From Mucispirillum schaedleri (lineage in GTDB: Bacteria; Chrysiogenota; Deferribacteres; Deferribacterales; Mucispirillaceae), in NCBI GenBank assembly GCA_949287985.1, contig CASEIN010000055.1:30442-94441 (forward strand): DNA of 64,000 nucleotides. The letters are read 5' to 3'. Below the pieces are notes generated by a model. The model was not told the origin of the DNA, did no database searches, and saw only the letters and a program-made list of their open reading frames with translations. Positions within the stretch are counted from its first letter, which is position 1. Each line of letters opens with the position of its first letter. This document shows positions 37,996-47,575 of the stretch, one piece after another. Position numbers and translations under genes: made by a program.

Positions 37996-39204
37996 TTATA
38001 TATCTAATATATGGCCTAATTTATCTTTTTTAGTCTGCATATATTTTAAATTATCTCCACCAATTCCACACTGAATAGGTATTCTTTCCACTATTTCAAG
38101 CCCATATTCCTGCAACCCTGTAAATTTACGAGGGTTATTGGAAAGTAATCGCATTTTAGTAATACCTAGCTTTCTTAAAAGCTGTGCACCAAAAGAATAA
38201 TCTCTTTCATCATCTAAAAAACCAAGCTTAATATTTGCTTCCACAGTATCATAGCCTTCATCTTGAAGTTTATAAGCCTTTATTTTATTTAAAAGCCCTA
38301 TACCTCTGCCTTCCTGAAACATATATAAAATAGCTCCCCTGCCTTCTGATTCTATCATCTGCATAGCAGTATGAAGCTGGTTACCACAGTCACACCTTAA
38401 AGATGCAAACCCGTCCCCTGTTAAACACTGGGAATGAACTCTTACAAGGGGTGGATTACCACCATTAACATCGCCTTTAATTATTGCAACAGCTTCTTTA
38501 CCGTCTGCTTTATTTTGGTAACCTTCAATAATAAATGTTCCATATTCTGTAGGCAAAATAGCCTGTGATACTTTTTCTATTAAGTTATCATTTAATTTTC
38601 TATACTCTATTAAATCAGCAATCGTCAATATTTTTAATGAGTGAGTTTTAGCAAATTTTTCTAAATCGTCCATTCTTGCCATACTGCCATCATCATTCAT
38701 TATTTCACATATTACTCCAGCATGATTTAACCCTGCAAGACGAGCTAAATCAACTGAACCTTCAGTCTGCCCCGGGCGAACTAAAACACCACCATTTCTA
38801 GCTCTTAAAGGAAATATATGCCCAGGTCTATTTAAGTCTGAGCTTTTAGATAAAGGGTCTGCTAATACTGATATGGTTTTTGCTCTGTCATATGCTGAAA
38901 TACCTGTAGTAACTCCCACCCTTGCTTCTACTGATACAGTAAAAGCAGTTCCAAACCTGCAAGAATTATTAGCAGCCATTGGGCTTAACATTAATTCATC
39001 ACATCGTTTTTCACTTAATGATACACATATTAATCCCCTGCCATATGTGGCCATAAAATTAACTTTTTCAGGTGTTACAAATTCAGCAGCAAAAACTAAA
39101 TCGCCTTCATTTTCTCGTGCCTCATCATCTGTTAATATTATCATCCCACCAGACTTTATTATATCTATAGCTTCTTCAACTGTCGCCCTTACGCTTAAAT
39201 CCAT
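37996..39204 (-). CDS. ribBA: Bifunctional DHBP synthase / GTP cyclohydrolase II
   Basis: 402 residues. The N-terminal half (about 1-200) is 3,4-dihydroxy-2-butanone 4-phosphate synthase ([34 protein letters not shown]). The C-terminal half is GTP cyclohydrolase II with zinc ligands [15 protein letters not shown] and catalytic [12 protein letters not shown]. It supplies both precursors of riboflavin and lies inside the rib operon. Confidence 0.97.
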   Translation of the reverse strand: MDLSVRATVEEAIDIIKSGGMIILTDDEARENEGDLVFAAEFVTPEKVNFMATYGRGLICVSLSEKRCDELMLSPMAANNSCRFGTAFTVSVEARVGVTTGISAYDRAKTISVLADPLSKSSDLNRPGHIFPLRARNGGVLVRPGQTEGSVDLARLAGLNHAGVICEIMNDDGSMARMDDLEKFAKTHSLKILTIADLIEYRKLNDNLIEKVSQAILPTEYGTFIIEGYQNKADGKEAVAIIKGDVNGGNPPLVRVHSQCLTGDGFASLRCDCGNQLHTAMQMIESEGRGAILYMFQEGRGIGLLNKIKAYKLQDEGYDTVEANIKLGFLDDERDYSFGAQLLRKLGITKMRLLSNNPRKFTGLQEYGLEIVERIPIQCGIGGDNLKYMQTKKDKLGHILDI

Positions 39205-39210
39205 TATATA

Positions 39211-39846
39211 CTACCTTTTAAAATTTAAAATCATTGATTTTAATTTATCATCTTTATTATCAGATAATATCATTTTTTCTACATATCTTGCTATAATATC
39301 TGTTTCCAAATTAACAATATCGCCATTTTTTTTATTTTTTAAATTCGTGCTTTCAAAAGTATGTGGAATCACTGCCACATTAAAAGAGTTATTTACCACA
39401 TTAACAACTGTCAAACTAATGCCGTCTATGGCAATAGAGCCTTTTTCTACAATATATTTATCAAGTTCTTTAGGATATTCTATGGTAATAGTATAAAAAT
39501 CACCAGATTTAGTAATTTTTTTCAATATCCCAGCATCTTCAACATGACCTTGAACTAAATGGCCACCAAGCCTTGTAGAAAGTGTTAATGCCCTTTCTAA
39601 ATTAACTAAAGCACCAATATTTACACGGCTTAAGGAAGATTTAGCAAGAGTTTCACTGCTAACATCTGCTTCAAAAAAATTACTGCCAATACTAACTGCT
39701 GTTAAACATACACCATTAACAGCAATAGAATCACCTAATGCAGTATTTTCTATTACTTTTTCACAACCTATTTTTATTTTAGCAGAACTATCAGCCTTAA
39801 TAATGCTAATAACTTTGCCAGTTTCTTCTATAATACCTGTAAACAT
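39211..39846 (-). CDS. ribE: Riboflavin synthase alpha chain
   Basis: 211 residues made of two lumazine-binding repeats: MFTGIIEETGKV ... VNGVCLTAV, then GGHLVQGHVEDAG ... IDGISLTVV. It dismutates two lumazines to riboflavin. It sits 3 bp after ribD. The C-terminal NKDDKLKSMILNFKR tail goes a little past the usual end. Confidence 0.96.
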   Translation of the reverse strand: MFTGIIEETGKVISIIKADSSAKIKIGCEKVIENTALGDSIAVNGVCLTAVSIGSNFFEADVSSETLAKSSLSRVNIGALVNLERALTLSTRLGGHLVQGHVEDAGILKKITKSGDFYTITIEYPKELDKYIVEKGSIAIDGISLTVVNVVNNSFNVAVIPHTFESTNLKNKKNGDIVNLETDIIARYVEKMILSDNKDDKLKSMILNFKR

Positions 39847-39849
39847 TAT

Positions 39850-40989
39850 TTATTCAACTTTAAAATTATTTGTAAATTCTATTACATCTTTTGTATAATC
39901 TGTTAGCCTTGCACTTGTATGAATATCATCGCCACATTTTTTTACTGTGCTGCTTTTAAATACAAATGCATCATTCATGCAGGATATTCCCCTGCCACCA
40001 ATGGCAGATACTGCCTTTTCCCCACCAATTATTTTTGGAGCAGTAAAAACTTCCACCCTATCTACAAGCAAATTATCAAAAAAAGAACCGTTTACTTTTG
40101 AGCCAGATTCCACAAGCACATTCATAAACCCTTTATTATAAAGTGATTTTAGCACACTTTCTAAATCAAGAAAGCCATTATATTCATCTATCTCTATAAT
40201 CTCTACATTCTTCTTCTTTAAAATATCTGCCTTTTTATTATCTATATTTTTTGAAGTATAAATAATCACTGGAGAAATATTTACACTTTCTATTATATTT
40301 GCTTCCACTGGTGTTTTTAAAAAACTATCTAGTATAACACGTGCCGGCTGATTAAGTTTTTTATATATCCTGTTTGTCATAAGTGGGTTATCAGCTAAAA
40401 CTGTGCCAACCCCTGTTATAACAGCATCAGAAAAACCACGTAACTTATGGACATACTGCCTTGATTTTCCACATGTTACCCATTTAGAATCCCCAGTATA
40501 AGCTGCAATTTTACCATCTAAACTAACAGCTGTTTTTAAAGTAACATAAGGCAGTTTTTTTGTATGGTATTTAATAAAATCTTCTATTAAAAGACTGCTT
40601 TCTTTACTTAATATACCATATTCCACTTGAATACCTGCATTTTTAAGTATTGATATACCCTTGCCTGCATGTTTTGGATTTACATCAAGCACACCTACAT
40701 ATACTTTTTTTATGCCAGCATTAATTATCTTTTCCACACAAGGTGGTGTTTTGCCATGTGTAGAGCATGGCTCTAAAGTAACTAAAAGCTCACTTCCCAG
40801 CGCTTTATCACCTGCATTATTAATTGCATTAACTTCAGCATGGGCAAATCCATACTTTTCATGTATTCCATAATAAATATTATTATTATCTAATACAGCA
40901 GCTCCAACAAGTGGATTTGTTTTTGTGCTGCCCTTTGCCTTATAAGCATTTTTTATACATTTACTCATAAGGGCTTCATATTTATTCAT
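39850..40989 (-). CDS. ribD: Bifunctional riboflavin deaminase/reductase RibD
   Basis: 379 residues. The N-terminal deaminase has HAEVNAI and EPCSTHGKTPPCVEKI zinc motifs; the C-terminal reductase has LKTAVSLDGKIA and VESGSKVNGSF. It overlaps plsY by 8 nt, so the rib genes are read from an upstream promoter and no FMN riboswitch was seen in front of ribD. Confidence 0.96.
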   Translation of the reverse strand: MNKYEALMSKCIKNAYKAKGSTKTNPLVGAAVLDNNNIYYGIHEKYGFAHAEVNAINNAGDKALGSELLVTLEPCSTHGKTPPCVEKIINAGIKKVYVGVLDVNPKHAGKGISILKNAGIQVEYGILSKESSLLIEDFIKYHTKKLPYVTLKTAVSLDGKIAAYTGDSKWVTCGKSRQYVHKLRGFSDAVITGVGTVLADNPLMTNRIYKKLNQPARVILDSFLKTPVEANIIESVNISPVIIYTSKNIDNKKADILKKKNVEIIEIDEYNGFLDLESVLKSLYNKGFMNVLVESGSKVNGSFFDNLLVDRVEVFTAPKIIGGEKAVSAIGGRGISCMNDAFVFKSSTVKKCGDDIHTSARLTDYTKDVIEFTNNFKVE

Positions 40990-41590
40990 CTTCTTTCTTT
41001 TTCCTTACAAACCTATTTTCTTCGCCTTTTAAAATACGCACAATATTTGAACGATGCTTAAATATCACAAAGAAAACAACTACAGCAGTTAAAACCTTTA
41101 AAGCAAACCAGTTACTCATTAAACATACTGCAATTAAAAGTGTAATTGAAGCCAATATTGAGCCTGCTGAAACCATTTTTGTAGCAAGAAAAACAATAAT
41201 AAATACCACAAGCCCAATACCTATTTCTTTTGGAGCTAATGCTAAAAATACACCTGCTCCAGTTGCTACACCTTTTCCACCTTTAAAGCCTAAAAATACA
41301 GTGTATGTATGCCCAAGAACAACAACAGCAGCCACAACTAATGTTATTATTGACTCTCCATAGTAATGACGAGAAATAAATACAGGTAAAAACCCTTTAA
41401 AAGCATCTAATAAAAATACACTTATAAATCCCCATTTACCAAGAACACGTGCTGCATTTGTAGCACCAGCATTACCACTGCCTACAGTTCTAATATCTAT
41501 TTTTTTAACAAGCTTTACTATTATATAAGCAAAAGGAATAGAGCCTATAAAATAAGCTGCTATTACTAATAATATTTGATATAAATCCAT
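40982..41590 (-). CDS. plsY: Acyl-phosphate:glycerol-3-phosphate acyltransferase
   Basis: 202 residues, five or so membrane helices. Motifs GSGNAGATNAAR, GHTYTVFLGFKGGKGVATGAG and the early AYFIGSIPFAY are PlsY signatures. Starts phospholipid synthesis. Its ATG shares one base with the pgsA stop, so two phospholipid genes are coupled. Confidence 0.96.
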   Translation of the reverse strand: MDLYQILLVIAAYFIGSIPFAYIIVKLVKKIDIRTVGSGNAGATNAARVLGKWGFISVFLLDAFKGFLPVFISRHYYGESIITLVVAAVVVLGHTYTVFLGFKGGKGVATGAGVFLALAPKEIGIGLVVFIIVFLATKMVSAGSILASITLLIAVCLMSNWFALKVLTAVVVFFVIFKHRSNIVRILKGEENRFVRKKKEDE

Positions 41591-42165
41591 TACTCAAAAC
41601 TCTCCATACTATTTTCATTATTATTTTCATTTTTAAAATAATCTCTAAAATAAACATAGGCAGAATACAGAGAAAGAAATAATGCCACATACATTAAAAC
41701 TTGACCTAAAATATACCAGTTTATTCCAAGCCATACGTTTTTAAAAGAAATCATACCTATTGCAACCATTTGGAATGTGGTTTTTAGTTTTCCCCAAATA
41801 CCTGCAGCTATTATTATACCTTTACTGGCAGCTAAATTTCTTAATGCCTCCATAGTAAAATCCCTTGCAAGCATAATAACAGCTATCCACCAGTAAAGCC
41901 TGTCTAAATCAATTAATGCAATTAATGCAGCTGCCACAAGGATTTTATCTGCAATAGGGTCTAAAATCTTGCCTAAATCTGTTATCATATTATACTTTCT
42001 TGCAATATAACCATCAAGAAAATCAGATACACCTGCAAGTATAAATATAAGAGTAGCTGCCACGTTACTCCAGTCTTTATTAATATATAAAACTAATAAA
42101 TATAACGGAATAGCAACAATTCTAACAATAGTAAGCTGGTTAGCAACATTAAGCTCAAGTTTCAT
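41590..42165 (-). CDS. pgsA: CDP-diacylglycerol-glycerol-3-phosphate 3-phosphatidyltransferase
   Basis: 191 residues, membrane enzyme of phosphatidylglycerol synthesis. The CDP-alcohol phosphotransferase motif SDFLDGYIARKYNMITDLGKILDPIADK is split over the conserved D..DG..AR......G..LD...D pattern. GGAGG precedes the ATG. Confidence 0.95.
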   Translation of the reverse strand: MKLELNVANQLTIVRIVAIPLYLLVLYINKDWSNVAATLIFILAGVSDFLDGYIARKYNMITDLGKILDPIADKILVAAALIALIDLDRLYWWIAVIMLARDFTMEALRNLAASKGIIIAAGIWGKLKTTFQMVAIGMISFKNVWLGINWYILGQVLMYVALFLSLYSAYVYFRDYFKNENNNENSMESFE

Positions 42166-42188
42166 AAAAGCCTCCAGAAAAATAAAAC

Positions 42189-42668
42189 CTATTCTTCTAT
42201 AAACTCTATTTTAATAATTTCATACTCTGTTTCACCTTTTGGTGCCTGCACAGTAAAATCATCACCTTCTTCTTTACCAAGCATAGCTTTAGCAAGTGGC
42301 GACATAATAGAGATTTTACCACTGAAAATATCTGCCTCATCACTGCCAACAATTGTATATACTTTACGTTCTTCAGTATCCATATTCTCAATTGTTACAG
42401 TAGCACCAAAAGCAACTTTATCCCCTGCCATTTTAGATATATCCATTATCTCAAAAAGGCTCATTTTGTATTCTAACTCATTAATTCTAGCTTCAATCAT
42501 ACCCTGACGCTCTTTTGCAGCATCATATTCAGCATTTTCACTTAAATCACCATGACCTCGTGCTTCTTGAATAGCTAAAATTACTTCATTTCTATCCACA
42601 TTACGAAGTTTATCAAGCTCTGCTTTAAGTTTTTCATAACCTGCTTTTGTAATAGGTATTCTACTCAT
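42189..42668 (-). CDS. greA: Transcription elongation factor GreA
   Basis: 159 residues from the ATG at 42668 (MSRIPITKAGYEKLKAEL), behind AAAGGTT and AGAGGAG. A frame extended by six codons is not preferred. The N-terminal coiled coil bears ENAEYDAAKERQGMIEARI with the acidic tip residues, and the C-terminal FKBP-like domain ends SPLAKAMLGKEEGD. Rescues backtracked RNA polymerase. Confidence 0.96.
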   Translation of the reverse strand: MSRIPITKAGYEKLKAELDKLRNVDRNEVILAIQEARGHGDLSENAEYDAAKERQGMIEARINELEYKMSLFEIMDISKMAGDKVAFGATVTIENMDTEERKVYTIVGSDEADIFSGKISIMSPLAKAMLGKEEGDDFTVQAPKGETEYEIIKIEFIEE

Positions 42669-42715
42669 AACCTTTGCTCCTCTCATCTATATGAATTTTC
42701 TTATAATTAATTAAT

Positions 42716-42736
42716 AAAACCATTTAAAAAGGTTTT
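42716..42736 (-). terminator. Weak hairpin between xseA and greA
   Basis: AAAACC (42716-42721) pairs with GGTTTT (42731-42736) over a 9-nt A/T loop. The minus-strand trailer is ATTAA without a long U-run, so it may be a weak terminator or a leader structure of greA. The remaining 42687-42789 gap is plain AT-rich sequence. Confidence 0.3.
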
Positions 42737-42789
42737 TAAAATATTTTGCAAGCATATCATATTTTTTTATAAAACGGTATAAAAAATTT

Positions 42790-44367
42790 TTATTTCACTA
42801 TTTTTTCTTCCCTTTCAGTATCTATTTTATTATTATCTTTAGAGATTTTTTCAGGCAGTGCATACACATTACCATCTTTTAAATGTATCTTAAGTGATGC
42901 ATTAAAATGAACATCATCAACACTAGATACAACTTTTTCTTCCTGAGTAATTAAAGCATAACCCCTTTCCATTACATTTTTAGGATCCAGCACAGAAAGT
43001 TTGCTTTCTAATTGTGATAAATCAGCATTTTTATTAAATAAATAATTTATTATATGCTGTTCCAGTGATTTTTCATGTTTTTCTATTATATTTTTATAAA
43101 CTGAAGGTATATTATAAGTTATCCTGCATAATGAATTAAAATATGTATCCAGTTTATAATAATATTTTTCTTGTAATTTTAATGGGTTATTACTTAAAAC
43201 ATTATTATGCAGCCCATTTATATGGTTATATTTTTTTTCAAGTTTATTAATTATTGCAGTATATAAATGTTTTTGGCTGTTTTTTATACGCAGTTTATAA
43301 TTTTCCAGTTTATTATTTGGGTTATATGTTTTAATAGTATTTTCTATTTTTAATAAATTAGTTTTTATATTATATAATTTTTTATTTATTGTATTTTCTA
43401 ATATTTTTTCATACTGAATTAATTTTTGATAAAGCTTATTAATTTTCATATGTGGAGATTTATTTTCTAGTTTTACATTCATATAATCAATATACTGGGC
43501 ATATTTTTGTAACACATTTTCCATATGCCTGTATATATTACTTCTATATTTATCCACATCATTAAAAGCTGCTTTATAAAATGAAGAAAGCATTATGGCT
43601 GCAGCCGTTGGTGTTGCTGCCCTTTTATCAGAAGCAAAATCAATAATTGTATAATCTGTTTCATGTCCCACAGCACTAACAACCGGCACTTTAGAATTAA
43701 CAACTGCCCTTGCTATTATTTCCTGGTTAAAAACAGATAAATCCTCCATGCTGCCGCCACCACGCATTACCACTATAACATCATACCTTTCTGTATGATT
43801 ACCTGCTTTTTCAATGGTTTTTGCTATAAGTGGCGCATTTTCTATATTCTGCACAGGAATATTCCATACTTCAATTAAGTATTTACCTTTCTCATTGTTT
43901 GTAGTAACAATAAAATCTCTAATAACTGCACCAGTAATGGAAGTTAATATGGCAACACGATATGGGTATTTTGGTATGGGACGTTTTCTTTCCTCTTTAA
44001 AAAGCCCTTCAGATTCCAGTTTTTTCTTTGTTTCTTCATACTGTTTCCATAAAAGCCCTTCAGAATCATACTCTATTTTTCTAACATTTATTTGGTATTT
44101 ACTTTGTTTATCATAAGTTTTAAGTTCTCCAATAACCCTTACTTTATCACCATTTTTTGGGATAAACGATGCTGAATTTTGGTAAAATTTAAAATAAGTA
44201 GCACTAATATTATAATCTCCATCTTTTAAATTAAAATAAATATGGCCGCTTGCATTTTGACGAGATAAATCACCAACCTCCCCAGTTACAGCTATCATCT
44301 CTGGAAAAGCTTCTTTAAAAAGAGCTGTTAAAATTTTACTTAATTCTGCAACACTAAATTCCTGCAT
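42790..44367 (-). CDS. xseA: Exodeoxyribonuclease VII large subunit
   Basis: 525 residues. An N-terminal OB-fold (tRNA_anti-like, about 1-100) precedes the catalytic domain with AILTSITGAVIRDFI, VVMRGGGSMEDL and VVSAVGHETDYTIIDFASDKRAATPTA in sequence. A long lysine/asparagine-rich helical region follows, then the GYALITQEEKVVSS end. AGGA precedes the ATG. The longer and more AT-rich central helical part is probably just the family coiled coil. Confidence 0.95.
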   Translation of the reverse strand: MQEFSVAELSKILTALFKEAFPEMIAVTGEVGDLSRQNASGHIYFNLKDGDYNISATYFKFYQNSASFIPKNGDKVRVIGELKTYDKQSKYQINVRKIEYDSEGLLWKQYEETKKKLESEGLFKEERKRPIPKYPYRVAILTSITGAVIRDFIVTTNNEKGKYLIEVWNIPVQNIENAPLIAKTIEKAGNHTERYDVIVVMRGGGSMEDLSVFNQEIIARAVVNSKVPVVSAVGHETDYTIIDFASDKRAATPTAAAIMLSSFYKAAFNDVDKYRSNIYRHMENVLQKYAQYIDYMNVKLENKSPHMKINKLYQKLIQYEKILENTINKKLYNIKTNLLKIENTIKTYNPNNKLENYKLRIKNSQKHLYTAIINKLEKKYNHINGLHNNVLSNNPLKLQEKYYYKLDTYFNSLCRITYNIPSVYKNIIEKHEKSLEQHIINYLFNKNADLSQLESKLSVLDPKNVMERGYALITQEEKVVSSVDDVHFNASLKIHLKDGNVYALPEKISKDNNKIDTEREEKIVK

Positions 44368-44381
44368 AAATTTATATCCTG

Positions 44382-44675
44382 TTATTTTGTTTCACTTTGT
44401 AATGAGCTGTTATCTTCTATAATATATACATCTTCACCATTTTTCTGCAAACCAAGTTCCCTGCGAATAATACCTTCTAAATATTCCCTGTTCTTTTTAG
44501 CAAGTTCTAATTCCCTTTCCTTTTCTGCGATTTCTTTTTCCATTTGTCTTATACGTTCTTCATTGGCCTGGCGAATATTTACAAGGTTAATATATTCCAT
44601 TACTCCACTATGACCAAATACAATATAAAAGACTATAACGGCAATAATTATCGTAAAAATTAAAGCATATTTCAT
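44382..44675 (-). CDS. FtsB/DivIC-like septum formation initiator
   Basis: 97 residues. One N-terminal membrane helix (YALIFTIIIAVIVFYIVFG) is followed by a periplasmic coiled coil and the REYLEGIIRRELGLQKNGE end typical of FtsB/DivIC. It is a bitopic divisome protein that pairs with FtsL. The ATG overlaps the miaA stop by 4 nt (ATGA). Confidence 0.88.
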   Translation of the reverse strand: MKYALIFTIIIAVIVFYIVFGHSGVMEYINLVNIRQANEERIRQMEKEIAEKERELELAKKNREYLEGIIRRELGLQKNGEDVYIIEDNSSLQSETK

Positions 44676-45592
44676 AACCTGCTCCTGTGACCATTTATTA
44701 TTTCTATTAAATTTTTTTCAAGTTTATCTTTATCTTCATACATTATAACATTTTCCCTGTGCCTAAACCATGTAAGCTGCCGTTTAGCAAAATGCCTTGT
44801 TTCTTTTGCTATCTGGCTAATTACTTCATGGCTTTTACCACCATGCATTAGAAAATCTGCAATAAGTTTATACCCTATTGCTCTAAAGGACGGACAGTTT
44901 ATATTATAACCATTATTTAGCAGACCTTGAACCTCATCTGCCCAGCCCATATCCCACATAATATTTGTCCGTTCATTTATTTTTTCATACAGCTTGTTTC
45001 TATCTATCCATAAAACACCAATAGTATAATTATATTTTGGTGGTTTATTATATATTTTATGAGCCTGTGTAAATGTAATGCCAAGCCCGTAATAAACTTC
45101 TAATGCTCTCACTGTGCGAACAGTGTCATTACTGCTTATTTTTCCTGCATACTCTATATCAACTTTTTTAAGTTCATTATATAATTCTTCTATACCTTGT
45201 TTTTTAAGTCTTATTTGTAAATCTTTTCTAATATTTTCATCAATGTCTGGGCAGTCAAAAATACCTTCAGTTAATGATTTTATATAAAGCCCTGTGCCCC
45301 CTGCAACAACAGGAATTTTGCCTCTATTTAATATATCTTCAATTAATTTTTCAGCATGCTCCCTAAACATACCTGCCGAATAACATTCATCAGGGTTTAA
45401 AATATCTATTAAATGGTGTGGAACATTCTGCATTTCCTGTTTTGTTACTTTTGCTGTGCCAATATCTAACCCTTTATAAACCTGAAAAGCATCTGCACTA
45501 ATTATCTCTACCTTGTTAGTTAAAAGACCAGTGTTATATGCTATACTGCTTTTTCCTGATGATGTTGGCCCTGTAATTATAGGAATAATCAT
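44672..45592 (-). CDS. miaA: tRNA dimethylallyltransferase
   Basis: 306 residues. Transfers a dimethylallyl group to A37 of tRNAs reading U-starting codons. The P-loop ITGPTSSGKSSIA, the DAFQVYKGLDIGTAK motif and KRQLTWFRHR near the end are diagnostic. It overlaps mutL and the FtsB-like gene by 4 nt each. Confidence 0.96.
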   Translation of the reverse strand: MIIPIITGPTSSGKSSIAYNTGLLTNKVEIISADAFQVYKGLDIGTAKVTKQEMQNVPHHLIDILNPDECYSAGMFREHAEKLIEDILNRGKIPVVAGGTGLYIKSLTEGIFDCPDIDENIRKDLQIRLKKQGIEELYNELKKVDIEYAGKISSNDTVRTVRALEVYYGLGITFTQAHKIYNKPPKYNYTIGVLWIDRNKLYEKINERTNIMWDMGWADEVQGLLNNGYNINCPSFRAIGYKLIADFLMHGGKSHEVISQIAKETRHFAKRQLTWFRHRENVIMYEDKDKLEKNLIEIINGHRSRL

Positions 45593-47442
45593 CTATAAAA
45601 TTTCCTTGCAAGCTCATCTACTCTCATTAAATAAATAATAGGCCTGCCGTGTGGACATGTGCCAAAATTATTTGTATTAAAAAGCAGCATTACAAGATAT
45701 TCCATCTCTGCATATGTAAGCTCATCACCTGCTTTAATAGCTGACTTACATGAAAGCATAGCCCTTGGTGCTTCCTCATTTTTTGATTTACCAGTTAAGC
45801 ATAAATCAGCAGCAATTTTACTAAATTCTTTTGCTATATTCTTTCTTACCATATGGTATGGTATTCTTGATATTTCAAGTTTATCAATACCTGTTATTTT
45901 ATAACCATAACCAAAGGATTCTATAATCATATTATAGTTATCAATACTTTCTATAATTTCATCTGTCAAAATAACTTCTATTGGTTCATGCAGCACAATA
46001 GATGGCTTTGCAGAAGTTTTATTTTCTGCCTGAAGTTTTTCAAAAAGAATTCGTTCATGAGCAGCATGTTGGTCAATAAAAAGGATTTCTTTATTTTCCG
46101 TTTCTATTATAATATAGGTTTTATCTACCTGTCCTACAACCCTAAATTCCCCTTTAGCTATTCGTCCATCTAGTGAATTATCTATTTCTTGTGTGTTATT
46201 AATATTATATGTTTCTTGAGTATCTGCATTATTTTTTATTGATACTTGCTCAAGCTTTTCATCAATTTTAAAAGAATAATCAGCCTGTGGAATAGTTACT
46301 TCCTTTTTAGTGCTGCTGCTTTCTGCTGCATAGTTATGGCTTTTATTTTGTGGTATATTTTCTATACTGTAGTTTTGAGTATTATTTTCTTGAATATTAT
46401 TTTGCTTATTATCTTCTATAACAAAACTGCTGCTTAATTCTTTATGGTTATAACTGGTATTAACACCTCTGCCAGTAAATGCACTGCTGCATGCATCAGT
46501 TACTAAAGAGAACATTTCCCCGCCATTTAAAAACCTAACTTCCATTTTTGCAGGGTGCACATTAGCGTCTAAATTAGAAGGGTTTATGCGTATATCAATA
46601 ACAGCAAGTGGATACCTGCCATCTGGTATAAGCCTGTGGTATGAGTTTATTACTGCCTGCACAAGACTATTATCTTTAATAAGCCTGCCGTTAACACCTA
46701 TTATGATAGCATCACGTTTTAACCTGTCGCTGGCTGATGGTAGAGTAACACAGGCATTAACTTTTTTATCTTCATATACTGCTTCGCCTTTTACAAATGC
46801 TTTTCCAGTAAAGACTTTTGATGCACGCATTACCACATCTTCAGACTGTTTTGCATGGTATAAAAGTTTATTATCACTTGTAAGTGATATTTCAATATTT
46901 TCATTAATAAGTGAAAAATGTTTAATAAGCCTTAATATTTCCCCTTCTAAACTTTTAGAGCTTTTTAAAAACTTTCTTCTTGCAGGTAAGTTTTCAAAAA
47001 GGCGAGATGCTTCAATAATTGTGCCTTTAATAGCTGGAGCAGGTTTTACTTCTTCTATATTACCATATTTACATGCCATTTCATAAGCCCTGCCATCTTT
47101 TCCACTGATTATTTTAAAATCACTAACAGATGAAATAGCAGCTAAAGCTTCCCCACGAAAACCAAAAGTGGAAGCAGCATATACATCTTCAACAGTTTGG
47201 GCTTTACTTGTTGCAAAACGCTCTACAGTAAGTGGTAAATCATCTTTATCTATACCATGCCCATCATCAGTAATTTTTATTAAATCAAGCCCACCATTTA
47301 TTATTTCTACAGTTATTTTTTTAGCCCCAGCATCACAAGAATTTTCTATTAATTCTTTTACCACATTAAAAGGTTTTTCCACCACTTCACCAGCTGCTAT
47401 TTTAGAAGCAACTTCAGGGGCTAATTTTTTAATTACAGCCAT
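45589..47442 (-). CDS. mutL: DNA mismatch repair protein MutL
   Basis: 617 residues. The GHKL ATPase N-terminus has VVKELIENSCDAGAKKI, DDGHGI and ATSKAQ / GFRGEAL. A long Asn/Gln-rich linker (about 335-425) precedes the C-terminal domain with the endonuclease motif DQHAAHERILFE and zinc-site CPHGRP, so this MutL is expected to nick DNA itself. AAGGA precedes the ATG. It leads the mutL-miaA-ftsB-xseA block. Confidence 0.96.
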   Translation of the reverse strand: MAVIKKLAPEVASKIAAGEVVEKPFNVVKELIENSCDAGAKKITVEIINGGLDLIKITDDGHGIDKDDLPLTVERFATSKAQTVEDVYAASTFGFRGEALAAISSVSDFKIISGKDGRAYEMACKYGNIEEVKPAPAIKGTIIEASRLFENLPARRKFLKSSKSLEGEILRLIKHFSLINENIEISLTSDNKLLYHAKQSEDVVMRASKVFTGKAFVKGEAVYEDKKVNACVTLPSASDRLKRDAIIIGVNGRLIKDNSLVQAVINSYHRLIPDGRYPLAVIDIRINPSNLDANVHPAKMEVRFLNGGEMFSLVTDACSSAFTGRGVNTSYNHKELSSSFVIEDNKQNNIQENNTQNYSIENIPQNKSHNYAAESSSTKKEVTIPQADYSFKIDEKLEQVSIKNNADTQETYNINNTQEIDNSLDGRIAKGEFRVVGQVDKTYIIIETENKEILFIDQHAAHERILFEKLQAENKTSAKPSIVLHEPIEVILTDEIIESIDNYNMIIESFGYGYKITGIDKLEISRIPYHMVRKNIAKEFSKIAADLCLTGKSKNEEAPRAMLSCKSAIKAGDELTYAEMEYLVMLLFNTNNFGTCPHGRPIIYLMRVDELARKFYR

Positions 47443-47524
47443 GTATTATCCTTAAAATTAATTTATACTATTTTACAGGATATTTATTATTTTTACAAGT
47501 GATTAAAATAAGATTTCAATAAAA

Positions 47525-47549
47525 AACCCCTGAATTATTTTCAGGGGTT
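47525..47549 (-). terminator. Rho-independent terminator after the Dsb-like gene
   Basis: AACCCCTGA (47525-47533) pairs with TCAGGGGTT (47541-47549). The minus strand continues TTTTATTG. It lies 26 bp past the stop of the gene at 47576. Confidence 0.85.
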
Positions 47550-47575
47550 ACATGATTATTTTGTATATTTTAATA

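Noticed and set aside
40982..41000. FMN riboswitch in front of ribD
   Set aside because: ribD overlaps plsY by 8 nt, so there is no leader space, and no RFN-like conserved segments were seen there.
43814..44116. Plus-strand open frame of 100 codons inside xseA
   Set aside because: It is antisense to conserved xseA codons and has no ribosome site or family features.
46586..47086. Plus-strand open frame of 166 codons inside mutL
   Set aside because: Antisense shadow of a conserved gene; no supporting signals.
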